The notes under the pieces: model-generated
Databases searched by the model: none
What the model was told of the DNA's origin: nothing
What the model saw: only the letters and a program-made list of their open reading frames with translations
Virus record (IMG/VR): IMGVR_UViG_3300039045_000069
Span: 1-43,813 of that record
Length of the DNA: 43,813 nt
Origin: a virus
Direction: 5' to 3' (one strand)
Translations under genes and position numbers: made by a program
Shown here: positions 34,511-43,249 of the stretch, one piece after another
Numbering within the stretch: position 1 is the first letter of the stretch
Layout: every line of letters begins with the position of its first letter

Positions 34511-36898
34511 TTATTCATTTTCTTCTAAAGGCCCTCTATTTCCTTTTCTTTGTTCTATAAGTTTTGATTGATTTCTTGCAGATTGATTTTGAACTTCTTT
34601 TCTTGCTTGTCCTGATATAGATGCAGCTCCTTCTTTTCCTAAATTAGAAAGCTCTATTTCTCTTAATCTTCTTTGATGTTGAGCCTGTTCAAATCTTTCT
34701 TTTAGTTCAAAATCTAATTGTCTTAATTGTATCTCTGATTCTAGTTTAGCTCTTGCTTTATCTCTTTCTAAAGCTAATTGTGTTTCTAATTCTTGTTGTT
34801 TTAATTGTGCTGATTGTTGAGCAGATTGCTGCTGAAGCATAGCATTTTGTTCAGAAGCTTGTTGAGATAAAAATCTTTGTTCTTCTTGATATTTTTTTCT
34901 TCTTAAGATTAACATTTGATTAGACATTTTTACATTTTTAATAGACCTAATTATAATAGCATCTTCTAACCTTAATTCTTTTTGTGATAAAGAAATTTGT
35001 ATGTTTTGCTCCATTAATTGTCTTTCCTCTTGACTAGGGGATACATCTAATATTATTCCAAACTCATGCAGGGATATTTTTTTCATCATATCTATGCTAT
35101 TCATAGAGCCATCTCCTATAACATTAGAATACATAGAATGTAATCCTACAAAATTAACTAAGTCTTGCATTCTCATAGATATACACTCAGATATTCTTTT
35201 TGTTACATTTAAGTAAGCATCATTAATATCTCTTGTTGCATTATTAGATGCAAGTAGAGCTAACTTTTGAACCCCCACTAAAGCTTCATTAGATGGTTGA
35301 GTTGCATCTCTTGCTTCATTAACACCAGTCACATCTCTAATCATTTGCAAATTATGATTGTAAACATTTATAAGAGTTATAAAATCTCTACCTATACCAT
35401 TTTCTAATTCTGCAATAGGTACAGCTCCTGTCATATTACCCTCATCATCAATACGTCTATAATATATATTACCAGTTTGATCATATATTTCTTGAAGCTC
35501 CATAGGTGTAAATGTACCACCATCCCCTTTAGATACATTTTCTAAAGAACCTACTTCAAAAGCAGCACCTTTTGGTCTGGCTTTAGCAAGTGTATGTTGT
35601 ATTTTTAAATGAGCCAGTTGTATTTGATCTGCAAAAGGAATCATCCTGTCAACCAAAGATTTATTTTTCATTTTGTATAAATTTGGCTGGTAAACCACAT
35701 ATGATAATTTAGTTTCAGCTAAATTAGATTTTGGTCTTGGCATATCTTGCATCATAGAGTAATTAAATATATAATCTGTATTCACTATATACTTACCCTT
35801 ATATATTACCTTTACAGTTGACCCAATATTTTCTCTTTTATTTTTAGATACTTTTGGAGGTTTGTAGTTTGATGGTTTTTTATTTACAGAAAATCCTCCA
35901 AAATTATTTTCTTTCTTCTCATAATTTAAACTATAACTTGTAATAAACTCTGCATCTAAAACATTAACACTAAATTTATCATAATCATAAGTTTCATTTC
36001 CATTATCATAATAAGCTCTATCACCATAAGTCATAGGATTATTATTTTTACCTGCGTATTCTTTTGCTATTTTCTGATAGTCCTCTTCACTAAATTCATC
36101 TCCTGCCATTTGTTTTAAATCTGCTATTGTCATAGAATATATTTCACCTGCGTGTCTTATATTTTTATAATCTGGTTTTGATGAATAAGATGTAATTAAG
36201 TTAGCTGGATCAACGTGTCTTATCTTTAATCCACTTACTGGATTTAACTCTATTTTACTAGCACATATCCCTAAAACAACTAAGTCTCTAATCATATATC
36301 TTTTAATTAAATCATAGTCATTTATATCTAACGTATAACCTATTGCTTTTTCTAAAGCTAGTTCAACATTTTGCTTATAATTTAAAGACATAAACATATC
36401 TATTTCTTCTGCAGTTTCAGCAACAAAATCTTTTTTAGTTAACTCTAATCCAGATATGTCTTCCATGTTTTCAAAAAACTTTTTGTTTATCATATCTGCA
36501 AACATAGATTTTCTTTTATTTAATCTTTCCTCTGCAGCTATTGGATCTATAGAAGTTGCCTTTATATCATATTCTTGATTTACCATTCCATTAACAATAA
36601 CATCTACAAACTTTGGTATTATTGAAACTGGTGTAAAATCTATATTTAAATAAGCAGTATCACCTTGAACATCTAATAAATCTTTATACTTTCCTATATC
36701 TTGACTACCCTCTGCATAAGCTCTATTTCTAGAGTATCTTATTTTTATATCTCTATAATAAACATCAGAATTTTTACTGTAATCATAATACATAGCTTTT
36801 AAATAATCAAGCCCATATTGTTTACTAGCTTTTTCCTCATTGGTAGCTAATGGATTAGGATACCCATTTAATTTATCTTTGGAGTTATTATACATCAT
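34511..36898 (-). CDS. Portal protein
   Basis: The 795-residue protein directly follows the large terminase (overlap ATGA) and has portal characteristics: an N-terminal helical clip region (RYSRNRAYAEGSQDIGKYKD, about 50-70), DFTPVSIIPKFVDVIVNG (about 85-105), a long mixed core, and a C-terminal extension very rich in Gln, Glu and Arg (about 635-795) predicted as a long coiled coil, like the barrel or crown of large portals. The size and the wording of the first 120 residues recall portals of crAss-like and other Bacteroidetes podoviruses. It forms the dodecameric vertex through which DNA is packaged and ejected. Confidence 0.85.
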   Translation of the reverse strand: MMYNNSKDKLNGYPNPLATNEEKASKQYGLDYLKAMYYDYSKNSDVYYRDIKIRYSRNRAYAEGSQDIGKYKDLLDVQGDTAYLNIDFTPVSIIPKFVDVIVNGMVNQEYDIKATSIDPIAAEERLNKRKSMFADMINKKFFENMEDISGLELTKKDFVAETAEEIDMFMSLNYKQNVELALEKAIGYTLDINDYDLIKRYMIRDLVVLGICASKIELNPVSGLKIRHVDPANLITSYSSKPDYKNIRHAGEIYSMTIADLKQMAGDEFSEEDYQKIAKEYAGKNNNPMTYGDRAYYDNGNETYDYDKFSVNVLDAEFITSYSLNYEKKENNFGGFSVNKKPSNYKPPKVSKNKRENIGSTVKVIYKGKYIVNTDYIFNYSMMQDMPRPKSNLAETKLSYVVYQPNLYKMKNKSLVDRMIPFADQIQLAHLKIQHTLAKARPKGAAFEVGSLENVSKGDGGTFTPMELQEIYDQTGNIYYRRIDDEGNMTGAVPIAELENGIGRDFITLINVYNHNLQMIRDVTGVNEARDATQPSNEALVGVQKLALLASNNATRDINDAYLNVTKRISECISMRMQDLVNFVGLHSMYSNVIGDGSMNSIDMMKKISLHEFGIILDVSPSQEERQLMEQNIQISLSQKELRLEDAIIIRSIKNVKMSNQMLILRRKKYQEEQRFLSQQASEQNAMLQQQSAQQSAQLKQQELETQLALERDKARAKLESEIQLRQLDFELKERFEQAQHQRRLREIELSNLGKEGAASISGQARKEVQNQSARNQSKLIEQRKGNRGPLEENE

Positions 36899-38976
36899 GC
36901 CTTAATTCTTTTACTATATATGCCTTTAATATTATATTTTTTTACTAAACTATATGTTTTTTTTATTTCTTTTTTCTTTTTTATATATTTTTGTGAAGCC
37001 AGTAATGCTAAAGATGAAGATATACTAGCGTCATATTTTGTTCTATTGTCTATTTCAAATCTACTCCAATCATCTAAAAGCTTGTTAAAGTAACAAGATC
37101 CTATATCTCCTGTATCAGAATTATAACCTACATAATCATATATGTATGAAGCTATAGCTTCTGCTTGTGCATTTATAACTGCTGTTCCTGACCCAGGTAT
37201 TCCTTTTGTTTTTTGTTTTCCTTTACTCCACTCTGTATGTGTTGTATCAGGTCTATCCATTAAGTATTCATAATAACCTCTATTTTCAAAGTATTTAATT
37301 ATTCCCACTTTATTATTTTCAACTAACATTTGACATCCATAAAATACACACATCTTAATCATGTCTTCATAAAATATTTCTGCTTTAGGTGGTCTATTAA
37401 TATACTCACATACAAACTGCATAGAAGCACTACTTGCCATGCTAAACTTATGAAATACATGAGCAGCAGCATCAGATCTCCTACCATCAGTTGTTGTATC
37501 ATGGTCATAGGGATCACAACCTGCAACCAAACTATCTGCCCTACCTGGAAACTTTTTATTATTTTTTGATATAATAATATTTTGGTTTTCAGAATTAGGA
37601 ACCCAGCTGATTTCCCATTTACCTTTTTTGTGAGGTATCCAAATAACTTCTTTATCTTGTATTCCATTTTTCCAAACAAACTCACCTTTTGTAGTATTTA
37701 TATTATTTATCAAATTATAATCTATTTGTTCGTAAATTTTTTCAACATCAAATATACAACTTTGTGTGTCATTTCTAAAAGCTTCTTCTATAGTAAATGG
37801 AAACTGACGTTTAAATTCTGATAACGATACTGTATCATTTTTTAAAGCATTTCTTCTATTCTCTATATAATCTTTAGCTCCTATATCAATCATCATTTCA
37901 TCTATACCCATTATAGGTTTTTCTGGAGTTACAATTACTGATTTACCATACTTGTCTATAAACCCCTCTAGATTATCATATGCAGGTATAAATAATTTAT
38001 AAAGCCCACTTTTTGTTCTACCATTTAAATCTTTTTCTGATAAATTAGAATTATAAAATATATCTTTAAACTCTGCTCCACCATCTTGTTGTTTATTAGC
38101 TGTTGAACCCATCAAACATTTTCCTATAACTTTTCTTCCTAGTAGTAAACAAGTTTGTGTAACTCCCCAATTCTTTTTGATAGAATTTTGACCTGTCCAT
38201 TTTCCTGCCTCATCATGAACTAATAACTTTAACTTCATACCATCATAACTATTATCAGATGTATTTCTCCAATCTATAGTTGTATTTAAAGCTTCTGACT
38301 TTTCTATATGTTTTTGATTCTTAGTAATCTTTTTTGCAGGTTCTCTAAAAGCTAACTCTACTCTAGGATTACTAGAACCATCTTGTATAGGTTGAAAAAA
38401 GAAAGGATAGTTCCTATAAATCTTAACAACCTTATCTGTAAACATAGCTTTAGCATCAGCTCCAGTTTTAGATAATAATCCAAAATGACTATCGTATGTT
38501 TGTGTAGCTAAATTAACTATCTCTGAACTTGCCATGTATGAAAATCCAGATCTACGATTTTTTAAAAAACACATACCATAAGAGTTTTTGTCTAGTTTAC
38601 AAGCTTCCCAAAAAATAAAGAACTCTCTGTTTGCTTCTCTATAATCAGGATATCCAACATCTATTTTACTCCATTGTAAAAACATATAATGAGATCCTGT
38701 TATATAAGTTGGTTCTCCATTATTAAAGAACCACAAACCTTCTCTTCTCCTTCTAAACTCTTCATCTATATAATCTACATAATCTGTAGCATTATCTCTA
38801 GTAAGACCAGATGGAAGTTTTTGTCTTTTCCACTTTTGATCTTTCTTTTTTAAATCATAATATAATATATTTTTTTTCAGCCTTGGTTTTTTAGGAAGTA
38901 CAATTTTTAAATTATCATACTCTAATACCTCTCCTTCACTATTATCTAACAAATATATCTTATCATTTTTTTGCAT
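36895..38976 (-). CDS. terL: Terminase large subunit
   Basis: The 693-residue protein is a two-domain packaging motor. In the ATPase domain, KNRRSGFSY (139-147) stands where Walker A is expected, a shortened arginine-rich form lacking the canonical GK(S/T), and LLVHDEAGKW (251-260) is Walker B with D255 and E256. In the nuclease domain, LVAGCDPYDHD (D488), QMLVENNK (E553) and RTKYDASISSSLALL (D649) supply the acidic metal ligands of an RNase H-like nuclease. It overlaps the portal gene by 4 bases and the upstream 93-residue gene by 14. Confidence 0.9.
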   Translation of the reverse strand: MQKNDKIYLLDNSEGEVLEYDNLKIVLPKKPRLKKNILYYDLKKKDQKWKRQKLPSGLTRDNATDYVDYIDEEFRRRREGLWFFNNGEPTYITGSHYMFLQWSKIDVGYPDYREANREFFIFWEACKLDKNSYGMCFLKNRRSGFSYMASSEIVNLATQTYDSHFGLLSKTGADAKAMFTDKVVKIYRNYPFFFQPIQDGSSNPRVELAFREPAKKITKNQKHIEKSEALNTTIDWRNTSDNSYDGMKLKLLVHDEAGKWTGQNSIKKNWGVTQTCLLLGRKVIGKCLMGSTANKQQDGGAEFKDIFYNSNLSEKDLNGRTKSGLYKLFIPAYDNLEGFIDKYGKSVIVTPEKPIMGIDEMMIDIGAKDYIENRRNALKNDTVSLSEFKRQFPFTIEEAFRNDTQSCIFDVEKIYEQIDYNLINNINTTKGEFVWKNGIQDKEVIWIPHKKGKWEISWVPNSENQNIIISKNNKKFPGRADSLVAGCDPYDHDTTTDGRRSDAAAHVFHKFSMASSASMQFVCEYINRPPKAEIFYEDMIKMCVFYGCQMLVENNKVGIIKYFENRGYYEYLMDRPDTTHTEWSKGKQKTKGIPGSGTAVINAQAEAIASYIYDYVGYNSDTGDIGSCYFNKLLDDWSRFEIDNRTKYDASISSSLALLASQKYIKKKKEIKKTYSLVKKYNIKGIYSKRIKA

Positions 38977-39244
38977 ACTTTTCTGCGAAAGAACCTTTAA
39001 AGTCTTTCTTTTCTTGAATTAAATTATCACCCTCTCCAATTCTTTCCTCTAAATTTTTTATACCTAAAAGTATTTCTTGACAATCTTCAAAGCATTCTCT
39101 TTTTGCTTTTATAGCTTGTCTTCTTTTAGCATCATCTTCTTCAAGTAAAGGCTTTCCTATTTCTTCTATTAGAACATCTACAGCCTTTTTACTTGCATCT
39201 ATTAATCTATCTAAAGTTTTTAAAGCGTAATCTTTATTTTTCAT
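38963..39244 (-). CDS. Small helical protein upstream of terminase (possible small subunit)
   Basis: The 93-residue protein is almost wholly helical and highly charged (KRRQAIKAKRECFEDCQEIL; residues about 45-65), with a likely coiled coil and two cysteines four residues apart. No helix-turn-helix is apparent. Position directly before the large terminase, with a 14-base overlap, makes a terminase small subunit plausible, but the sequence itself does not establish it. It overlaps the GroES-like gene by 11 bases upstream, so translation of the three genes is probably linked. Confidence 0.5.
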   Translation of the reverse strand: MKNKDYALKTLDRLIDASKKAVDVLIEEIGKPLLEEDDAKRRQAIKAKRECFEDCQEILLGIKNLEERIGEGDNLIQEKKDFKGSFAEKYAKK

Positions 39245-39797
39245 ATACCCCTAGAATATCAAAGTTTCTCATTCTAAGAAGAGGTGAACCATTAATGTTC
39301 ATATCATACTCAGAATTTTTACTAAACAATACTCTATCTCCAACATTAACACCTTGCTCCTTTAAATCATTATTTATATATACTGCTTCTCCATGAAGCT
39401 CTACTTCTTTATCTTCAGCATCTAAAATTATACCAGACTTTGTAATTCTTGCTGGTGTTTTTTCTTGTTTTATAAAATTCCAAATTCCTATTGGAATCAT
39501 TTCTCCATCTCTTTCTACAAGATAAATTTGATTTTTATCTGCTTGATAAATATTTTTATCTTTTATGTAAGATACTTTATTGGTATCTGTTGGTACAAAA
39601 TGGTGAAACCATATTTTATCACCTTCTTGTACATTTAATTCATTATTCATTGGAACTTTATATACAATTCCAAATTGTCTTGCTAATCTCATAGGATCAA
39701 AAGATGTATCTCTATACATTTCTATTCCATTTAGCGTAAAGGTATCTTCTGTTTCTTTGGCTACCTCTATCCAGTATAAGTCTTTTATTGGCTTCAT
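39234..39797 (-). CDS. Tandem GroES-like co-chaperonin
   Basis: The 187-residue protein looks like two GroES folds in one chain. The C-terminal half (about 100-187) is clear: a mobile-loop-like segment with TKSGIILD (119-126), then GDRVLFSK (153-160) and FDILGV (179-184), the order at the GroES C-terminus. The N-terminal half (about 7-95) repeats the plan in weaker form: LNGIEMY, GIVYKVP (43-49) and GDKIWFHH (59-66). GroES is about 95 residues, so the length fits a duplication. It would pair with host GroEL to fold phage proteins, as gp31 of T4 does for its capsid. No phage GroEL is in the window. Confidence 0.78.
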   Translation of the reverse strand: MKPIKDLYWIEVAKETEDTFTLNGIEMYRDTSFDPMRLARQFGIVYKVPMNNELNVQEGDKIWFHHFVPTDTNKVSYIKDKNIYQADKNQIYLVERDGEMIPIGIWNFIKQEKTPARITKSGIILDAEDKEVELHGEAVYINNDLKEQGVNVGDRVLFSKNSEYDMNINGSPLLRMRNFDILGVYEK

Positions 39798-39804
39798 ATT
39801 AAAT

Positions 39805-40080
39805 TTATTTTACTTCGTATTCTTCTAATTTTTCTGTATTGTATTCTATCGCTGTTGGTTGAGAAAAAAATCTCTTCCAAGGTCTAGAAAACTCCTCAGT
39901 TATTTTCTTAACGTATACATCATACACAACTTGTTGATGTTTATACCATGCAGCTTCATCTTGTATGATAGCTGTAACTACAAGAGAACCTCCTAACATT
40001 TTTTGACCTACTTGGTATGTAAGTCCTTGTTTTAAGTCCCCTATTGTTATTTTTCTTATTATAGGGTTTATAGCTTCCAT
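39805..40080 (-). CDS. Conserved-looking small protein of unknown function
   Basis: The 91-residue protein has a beta-rich start (RKITIGDLKQGLTYQVGQ), an AWYKHQQVVYDVYV helix/strand and an acidic end. It is not recognised. It lies 7 bases upstream of the GroES-like gene and 17 bases downstream of the fibre candidate; that position could mean a fibre assembly or packaging accessory, which is a guess. Composition and codon use match its neighbours, so it looks genuine. Confidence 0.55.
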   Translation of the reverse strand: MEAINPIIRKITIGDLKQGLTYQVGQKMLGGSLVVTAIIQDEAAWYKHQQVVYDVYVKKITEEFSRPWKRFFSQPTAIEYNTEKLEEYEVK

Positions 40081-40097
40081 TTAATTTAATTTATATA

Positions 40098-41639
40098 TTA
40101 TTCAAAAAAATCTCTAGATATTCTAACATGACCAACATGAATTTTTTTAGATGCAGTAGTTTTAGTTCCAACACTAGTCATAGGTATTAAATCTATATCA
40201 TCTGTCATAGCTAAAGATTTTTTAGTAGAATCAGTTTCAGTAGTACCACCTGCTGTTACTGCTTGTGATAAACCTTTTCTTTCATTATTAACAAAAACAC
40301 TTATTTGTCTGTTAGAATCAAAAATCATTTTTAATCTATAAACAGTATTAGCAGTAACAACTACATTTAAATCAGTAATAAAATCAAGTCCTCCTATGCT
40401 GTATATAAAATGTAAATTTGCATTATTTCCAAGAGTTCCTCCCTCATCTGTTGTATCATAAAAAAATATAGCTTGATTATCATCTGTTGTGTAAGCAAGG
40501 GTAGTAGAAGTTAATCTTAATCCAGTTTGAAAATCCATATCTGCTACACTCGAATCTGTTATAATTACTGTATCATACTCTACTTTATTTTCTGTGCCAA
40601 ATTTTACAGCTGACCATGCTGATGAATTTACTCCACCTGGAATCTCAACACCTGTTCTAGGAAGAAGTGTTGTTCTATCATTATCTGTTGTTCCTGTTAA
40701 TAAAGTTGCTCCAGGAGAACTTGTTGGTCTAGCTGTAGCAGCTGCACTCATATCACTACTTCCTCCAAAAGATCCTTTTATTACATGATTTTGATTAGGA
40801 GTAACATGAGGATCTATATTAAAATATAATATAAAAGTACCAGAGGGTATATCTGTTCCATTAGTACCTAATCTTATTTTGCAAGAACCATCAGTAGTAT
40901 CATGTACAGTAACAGAAACTATAGCATTGTCTGGCAAAGTTCCAGCTTCTGATATTTGAACAAGAACTTGAGATGATGTAGCAAAAATATGATCATTATT
41001 AAATGTAAATTCAACAGTATCTGTAGCTCCAAGATCTACTGCTTGCATAGTAATTACACCATGCTTACCATTTAAAGTAACAGCAGTTGTTGCACTTGTT
41101 GATTGTGTTATAGCTGATATTTCTACACTTGGAAGTTTTTCAAAAGACTCCATTAATTCATATCTATCTTGAGATTGAGTTAATGAACCTGATATATTTA
41201 AATTACCTGCACTATCAAGTTTCATAGTCTCAGCACCTGAAGTTGTAAACTTTAAACTATTTTCTGAATGATCATAAGTTATTTTACCTACATCATTATC
41301 ATTAGCATCACCAAAAAATATATTACCTAATGAGGATACTCCAGATAATATTGATAAACCACTATCTGATGAGTTTTCTAAAACTAATTGATTTGCAGAA
41401 GAGCTAGCAGTTACTGCCCCTGCAGTTACAGATAAAACATGAAGCAATCCATCTGGCTCTACACCACCTGTACCTATACCAACTTTTAAAAATTCTGCTT
41501 TATCTGTAGATATACTCATAGAAGTGTCCTGACCTTTACCTGTTTGAATTGGTTTTAAATTAGTGTCAGTCACCTCAGTTGGAGTTTGAAGTAATCTTTG
41601 ATATGTTTGTGATATTGATTTTCCTTGTAACGTACTCAT
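40098..41639 (-). CDS. Tail fibre / receptor-binding protein candidate
   Basis: The 513-residue protein has phage-fibre organisation. After a short N-terminal anchor (1-50) comes a stretch used by fibres with trimeric beta-helix shafts: GIGTGG, LHVLSV, IFFGD and LKFTTSGAETMKLDSAGNL (about 50-150), the phrasing found ahead of S74-type chaperone domains. No C-terminal S74 dyad is visible; the C-terminal two thirds is instead rich in Thr, Ser, Gly and Asp and looks like beta-sandwich domains (about 170-300 and 330-513), the latter resembling a concanavalin/LamG-like fold. It is located away from the muzzle gene, next to lysis genes. Confidence 0.65.
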   Translation of the reverse strand: MSTLQGKSISQTYQRLLQTPTEVTDTNLKPIQTGKGQDTSMSISTDKAEFLKVGIGTGGVEPDGLLHVLSVTAGAVTASSSANQLVLENSSDSGLSILSGVSSLGNIFFGDANDNDVGKITYDHSENSLKFTTSGAETMKLDSAGNLNISGSLTQSQDRYELMESFEKLPSVEISAITQSTSATTAVTLNGKHGVITMQAVDLGATDTVEFTFNNDHIFATSSQVLVQISEAGTLPDNAIVSVTVHDTTDGSCKIRLGTNGTDIPSGTFILYFNIDPHVTPNQNHVIKGSFGGSSDMSAAATARPTSSPGATLLTGTTDNDRTTLLPRTGVEIPGGVNSSAWSAVKFGTENKVEYDTVIITDSSVADMDFQTGLRLTSTTLAYTTDDNQAIFFYDTTDEGGTLGNNANLHFIYSIGGLDFITDLNVVVTANTVYRLKMIFDSNRQISVFVNNERKGLSQAVTAGGTTETDSTKKSLAMTDDIDLIPMTSVGTKTTASKKIHVGHVRISRDFFE

Positions 41640-41640
41640 T

Positions 41641-42066
41641 TTATTTTTTCTTTATTTTTTCTATAGATCTACCTGCAAAATATGCACCATAAACTGTAAT
41701 TAACAGCGTTTGGTATATTGGCACGTAGCTATCTTGTATTTTAAATTCTCCTATGTTGCCATCAAACATTGACAAAACTACAAAAATTACTGTTAAAAAA
41801 ACACATATTAAAGGTCTAATATTTTTACTAAGCCAGTTATCAGACCTCATATCTGACTCCCATCTTCTAGTTACTTGATCTTGTGCGTCTGACTCTGCCT
41901 TTAATAAAAGTTCTTTTATAGCTTTTCTTGCAGCTAATCTTTCCTCATCTGAAGTGCTTAAATTATCTACAACGTTTCCTATCTTTTCAATAGCACTACC
42001 ACCTAATATGTTTAATATCTTTTTCAATAACTTATCTTTGTTTATATTTAGGAATAGCATCTGCAA
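41641..42066 (-). CDS. Holin of the 3-TM (GTA-type) superfamily
   Basis: The 141-residue protein has an amphipathic N-terminal helix (to about 60), then RRWESDMRSDNWLSKNIRP (67-85), the hallmark that precedes the first span in the 3-TM holin family. Spans at about 84-100 and 113-131 are visible, and a basic tail, EKIKKK, closes it. Holins of this kind make membrane lesions that release or activate the endolysin at the end of infection. The start (42066) lies 35 bases inside the endolysin gene. Confidence 0.83.
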   Translation of the reverse strand: MQMLFLNINKDKLLKKILNILGGSAIEKIGNVVDNLSTSDEERLAARKAIKELLLKAESDAQDQVTRRWESDMRSDNWLSKNIRPLICVFLTVIFVVLSMFDGNIGEFKIQDSYVPIYQTLLITVYGAYFAGRSIEKIKKK

Positions 42067-42508
42067 ATCTATAAGCTGTTTTGCCTAAATCATTTTTGTA
42101 AGCTTCTAAGATTTGTCTTCTGTTATTATCTTTACTATATGATATATGAATCCATGAAAAATTAAACTCATTTATCATTTGATCAAACTCAATGTCATTG
42201 TTAAGAATCCAATCATACATAACTTTGTTATTCATATTTCCTCCTTTCCAAAACTGCAAATCCAAAGCTTCACCTTTACAATGCTGACTACGAGTGCTTC
42301 CCCCAATCGCACGATTAAGTTTAGGGTTGCGATAACCACTACTAATCCTAATAGCACCAATACTGCTACGCATAGGTTGAACAACCTGCTTAATAAGGAG
42401 CTGGATGTTTTGTAAGTGTTTGGCTGTGGGTGCATTATCTATACCTTTTCTTATAGCTGTATTGCTATGTATTATTTCACTTAATGAAAAATTTTCGCTT
42501 AACTTCAT
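42032..42508 (-). CDS. Endolysin, peptidase M15 (D-Ala carboxypeptidase / L,D- or D,D-peptidase type)
   Basis: The 158-residue protein matches the M15 (VanY/peptidase_M15_3) fold: RISSGYRNPKLN (54-65), STRSQHCKGEALDLQF with zinc ligands H76 and D83, and WIHISY with H121. It would cut the peptide stems of peptidoglycan. No signal peptide is seen, so it needs the holin encoded directly downstream, which overlaps it by 35 bases. The middle of the gene is richer in GC and uses CGT/CGC arginine, CAG and TTG codons, unlike the AGA/TTA-dominated neighbours, suggesting recent exchange. Confidence 0.88.
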   Translation of the reverse strand: MKLSENFSLSEIIHSNTAIRKGIDNAPTAKHLQNIQLLIKQVVQPMRSSIGAIRISSGYRNPKLNRAIGGSTRSQHCKGEALDLQFWKGGNMNNKVMYDWILNNDIEFDQMINEFNFSWIHISYSKDNNRRQILEAYKNDLGKTAYRFADAIPKYKQR

Positions 42509-42551
42509 AATTATGTACTTTTAAACCATCAATTTTACACTTAATTCTATC

Positions 42552-42959
42552 TCATTGAAACTTACTTAATATTATTTGATCTATAGACTTTTGAACTTTT
42601 TTTTTATCAGCCTCTAGTTGCATCATAATATTAGGTAAAAATCTTTCCTCTTCTGTTCCATTGTTTAATACTATAACTGTAGGTATAGTCATAATATTAA
42701 ATCTAGTTTTAAGCTTACTATTTTTTACTATACATAATTTATAAGCTTTACAATCTTTCAAACTATTTAAAAAATCAACTTCATTATTAGAATTCCATTC
42801 TGCCCAAAACTCTATAACAACTATACCTTTAGATGTTTTAGAATTAAAATCTTCATCCCCAATAAAATCTTGTGCCTTTAAAAAACAAGGCAGTGAGAAA
42901 AAAATTAAAGTCATGATAACTATGACAAAAATTAATATTCTGTCTGACCAATCTTTCAT
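42552..42959 (-). CDS. Exported thioredoxin-fold protein lacking the active-site cysteines
   Basis: This 135-residue protein has a hydrophobic N-terminus (about 8-27), followed by KAQD at 28-31, a plausible signal-peptidase site, so it should act in the periplasm or be membrane-anchored. The rest has the thioredoxin plan: VVIEFWAEW (47-55), the loop, then TIPT (91-94) with the cis-proline. Where active thioredoxins have WCxxC this one has W55-NSNN, so both catalytic cysteines are absent. It cannot be a normal disulphide reductase. C70 and C76 lie elsewhere. Confidence 0.75.
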   Translation of the reverse strand: MKDWSDRILIFVIVIMTLIFFSLPCFLKAQDFIGDEDFNSKTSKGIVVIEFWAEWNSNNEVDFLNSLKDCKAYKLCIVKNSKLKTRFNIMTIPTVIVLNNGTEEERFLPNIMMQLEADKKKVQKSIDQIILSKFQ

Positions 42960-42963
42960 AAAT

Positions 42964-43248
42964 TTATTTTAAATTATCTATCTTTTGTTCTACTCGAACC
43001 ATTTGTGCTTTTATTTCTTTTACGTCTTCTTGGGTTGCCATTATGGTTTGTCTAATAAGTTGGTCTTTCATATCAAACTCCATACGAGTAACCTCTGGGT
43101 CTGGAGGAAGTGGAAGTTGTTTTGCTTCTGTTATATCTGCTTGAAGTGTAAACCACATTCCAACTAATGTAAATATTAATGCAGCTATTCCTGCTAAAGT
43201 TTTTATACTTATCTGTATCTGACTATTTTCATCTAGCTGCTTTGCCAT
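42964..43248 (-). CDS. Small membrane-anchored coiled-coil protein
   Basis: The 94-residue protein has a short polar start, a single membrane span (about 17-35, LAGIAALIFTLVGMWFTLQ), a proline-rich spacer (LPLPPDPE) and a C-terminal coiled coil (about 60-94). This layout resembles accessory lysis or spanin-like proteins. It lies between the beta-barrel-like gene and the thioredoxin-like gene in the lysis cassette, with 1-4 base spacing. Function is not established; a spanin role would need an outer-membrane partner. Confidence 0.62.
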   Translation of the reverse strand: MAKQLDENSQIQISIKTLAGIAALIFTLVGMWFTLQADITEAKQLPLPPDPEVTRMEFDMKDQLIRQTIMATQEDVKEIKAQMVRVEQKIDNLK

Positions 43249-43249
43249 G

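Noticed and set aside
42062-42069. CAAATCTA, a -7-like match (TAGATTTG on the minus strand) near the holin start
   Set aside because: There is no TTG at the right distance and it lies within coding sequence; single eight-base degenerate matches are expected by chance in AT-rich DNA.
42179-42435. Two ORFs (78 and 67 residues) within the endolysin gene in other frames
   Set aside because: The M15 frame holds all zinc ligands; the others arise from the locally higher GC content, which thins out stop codons.
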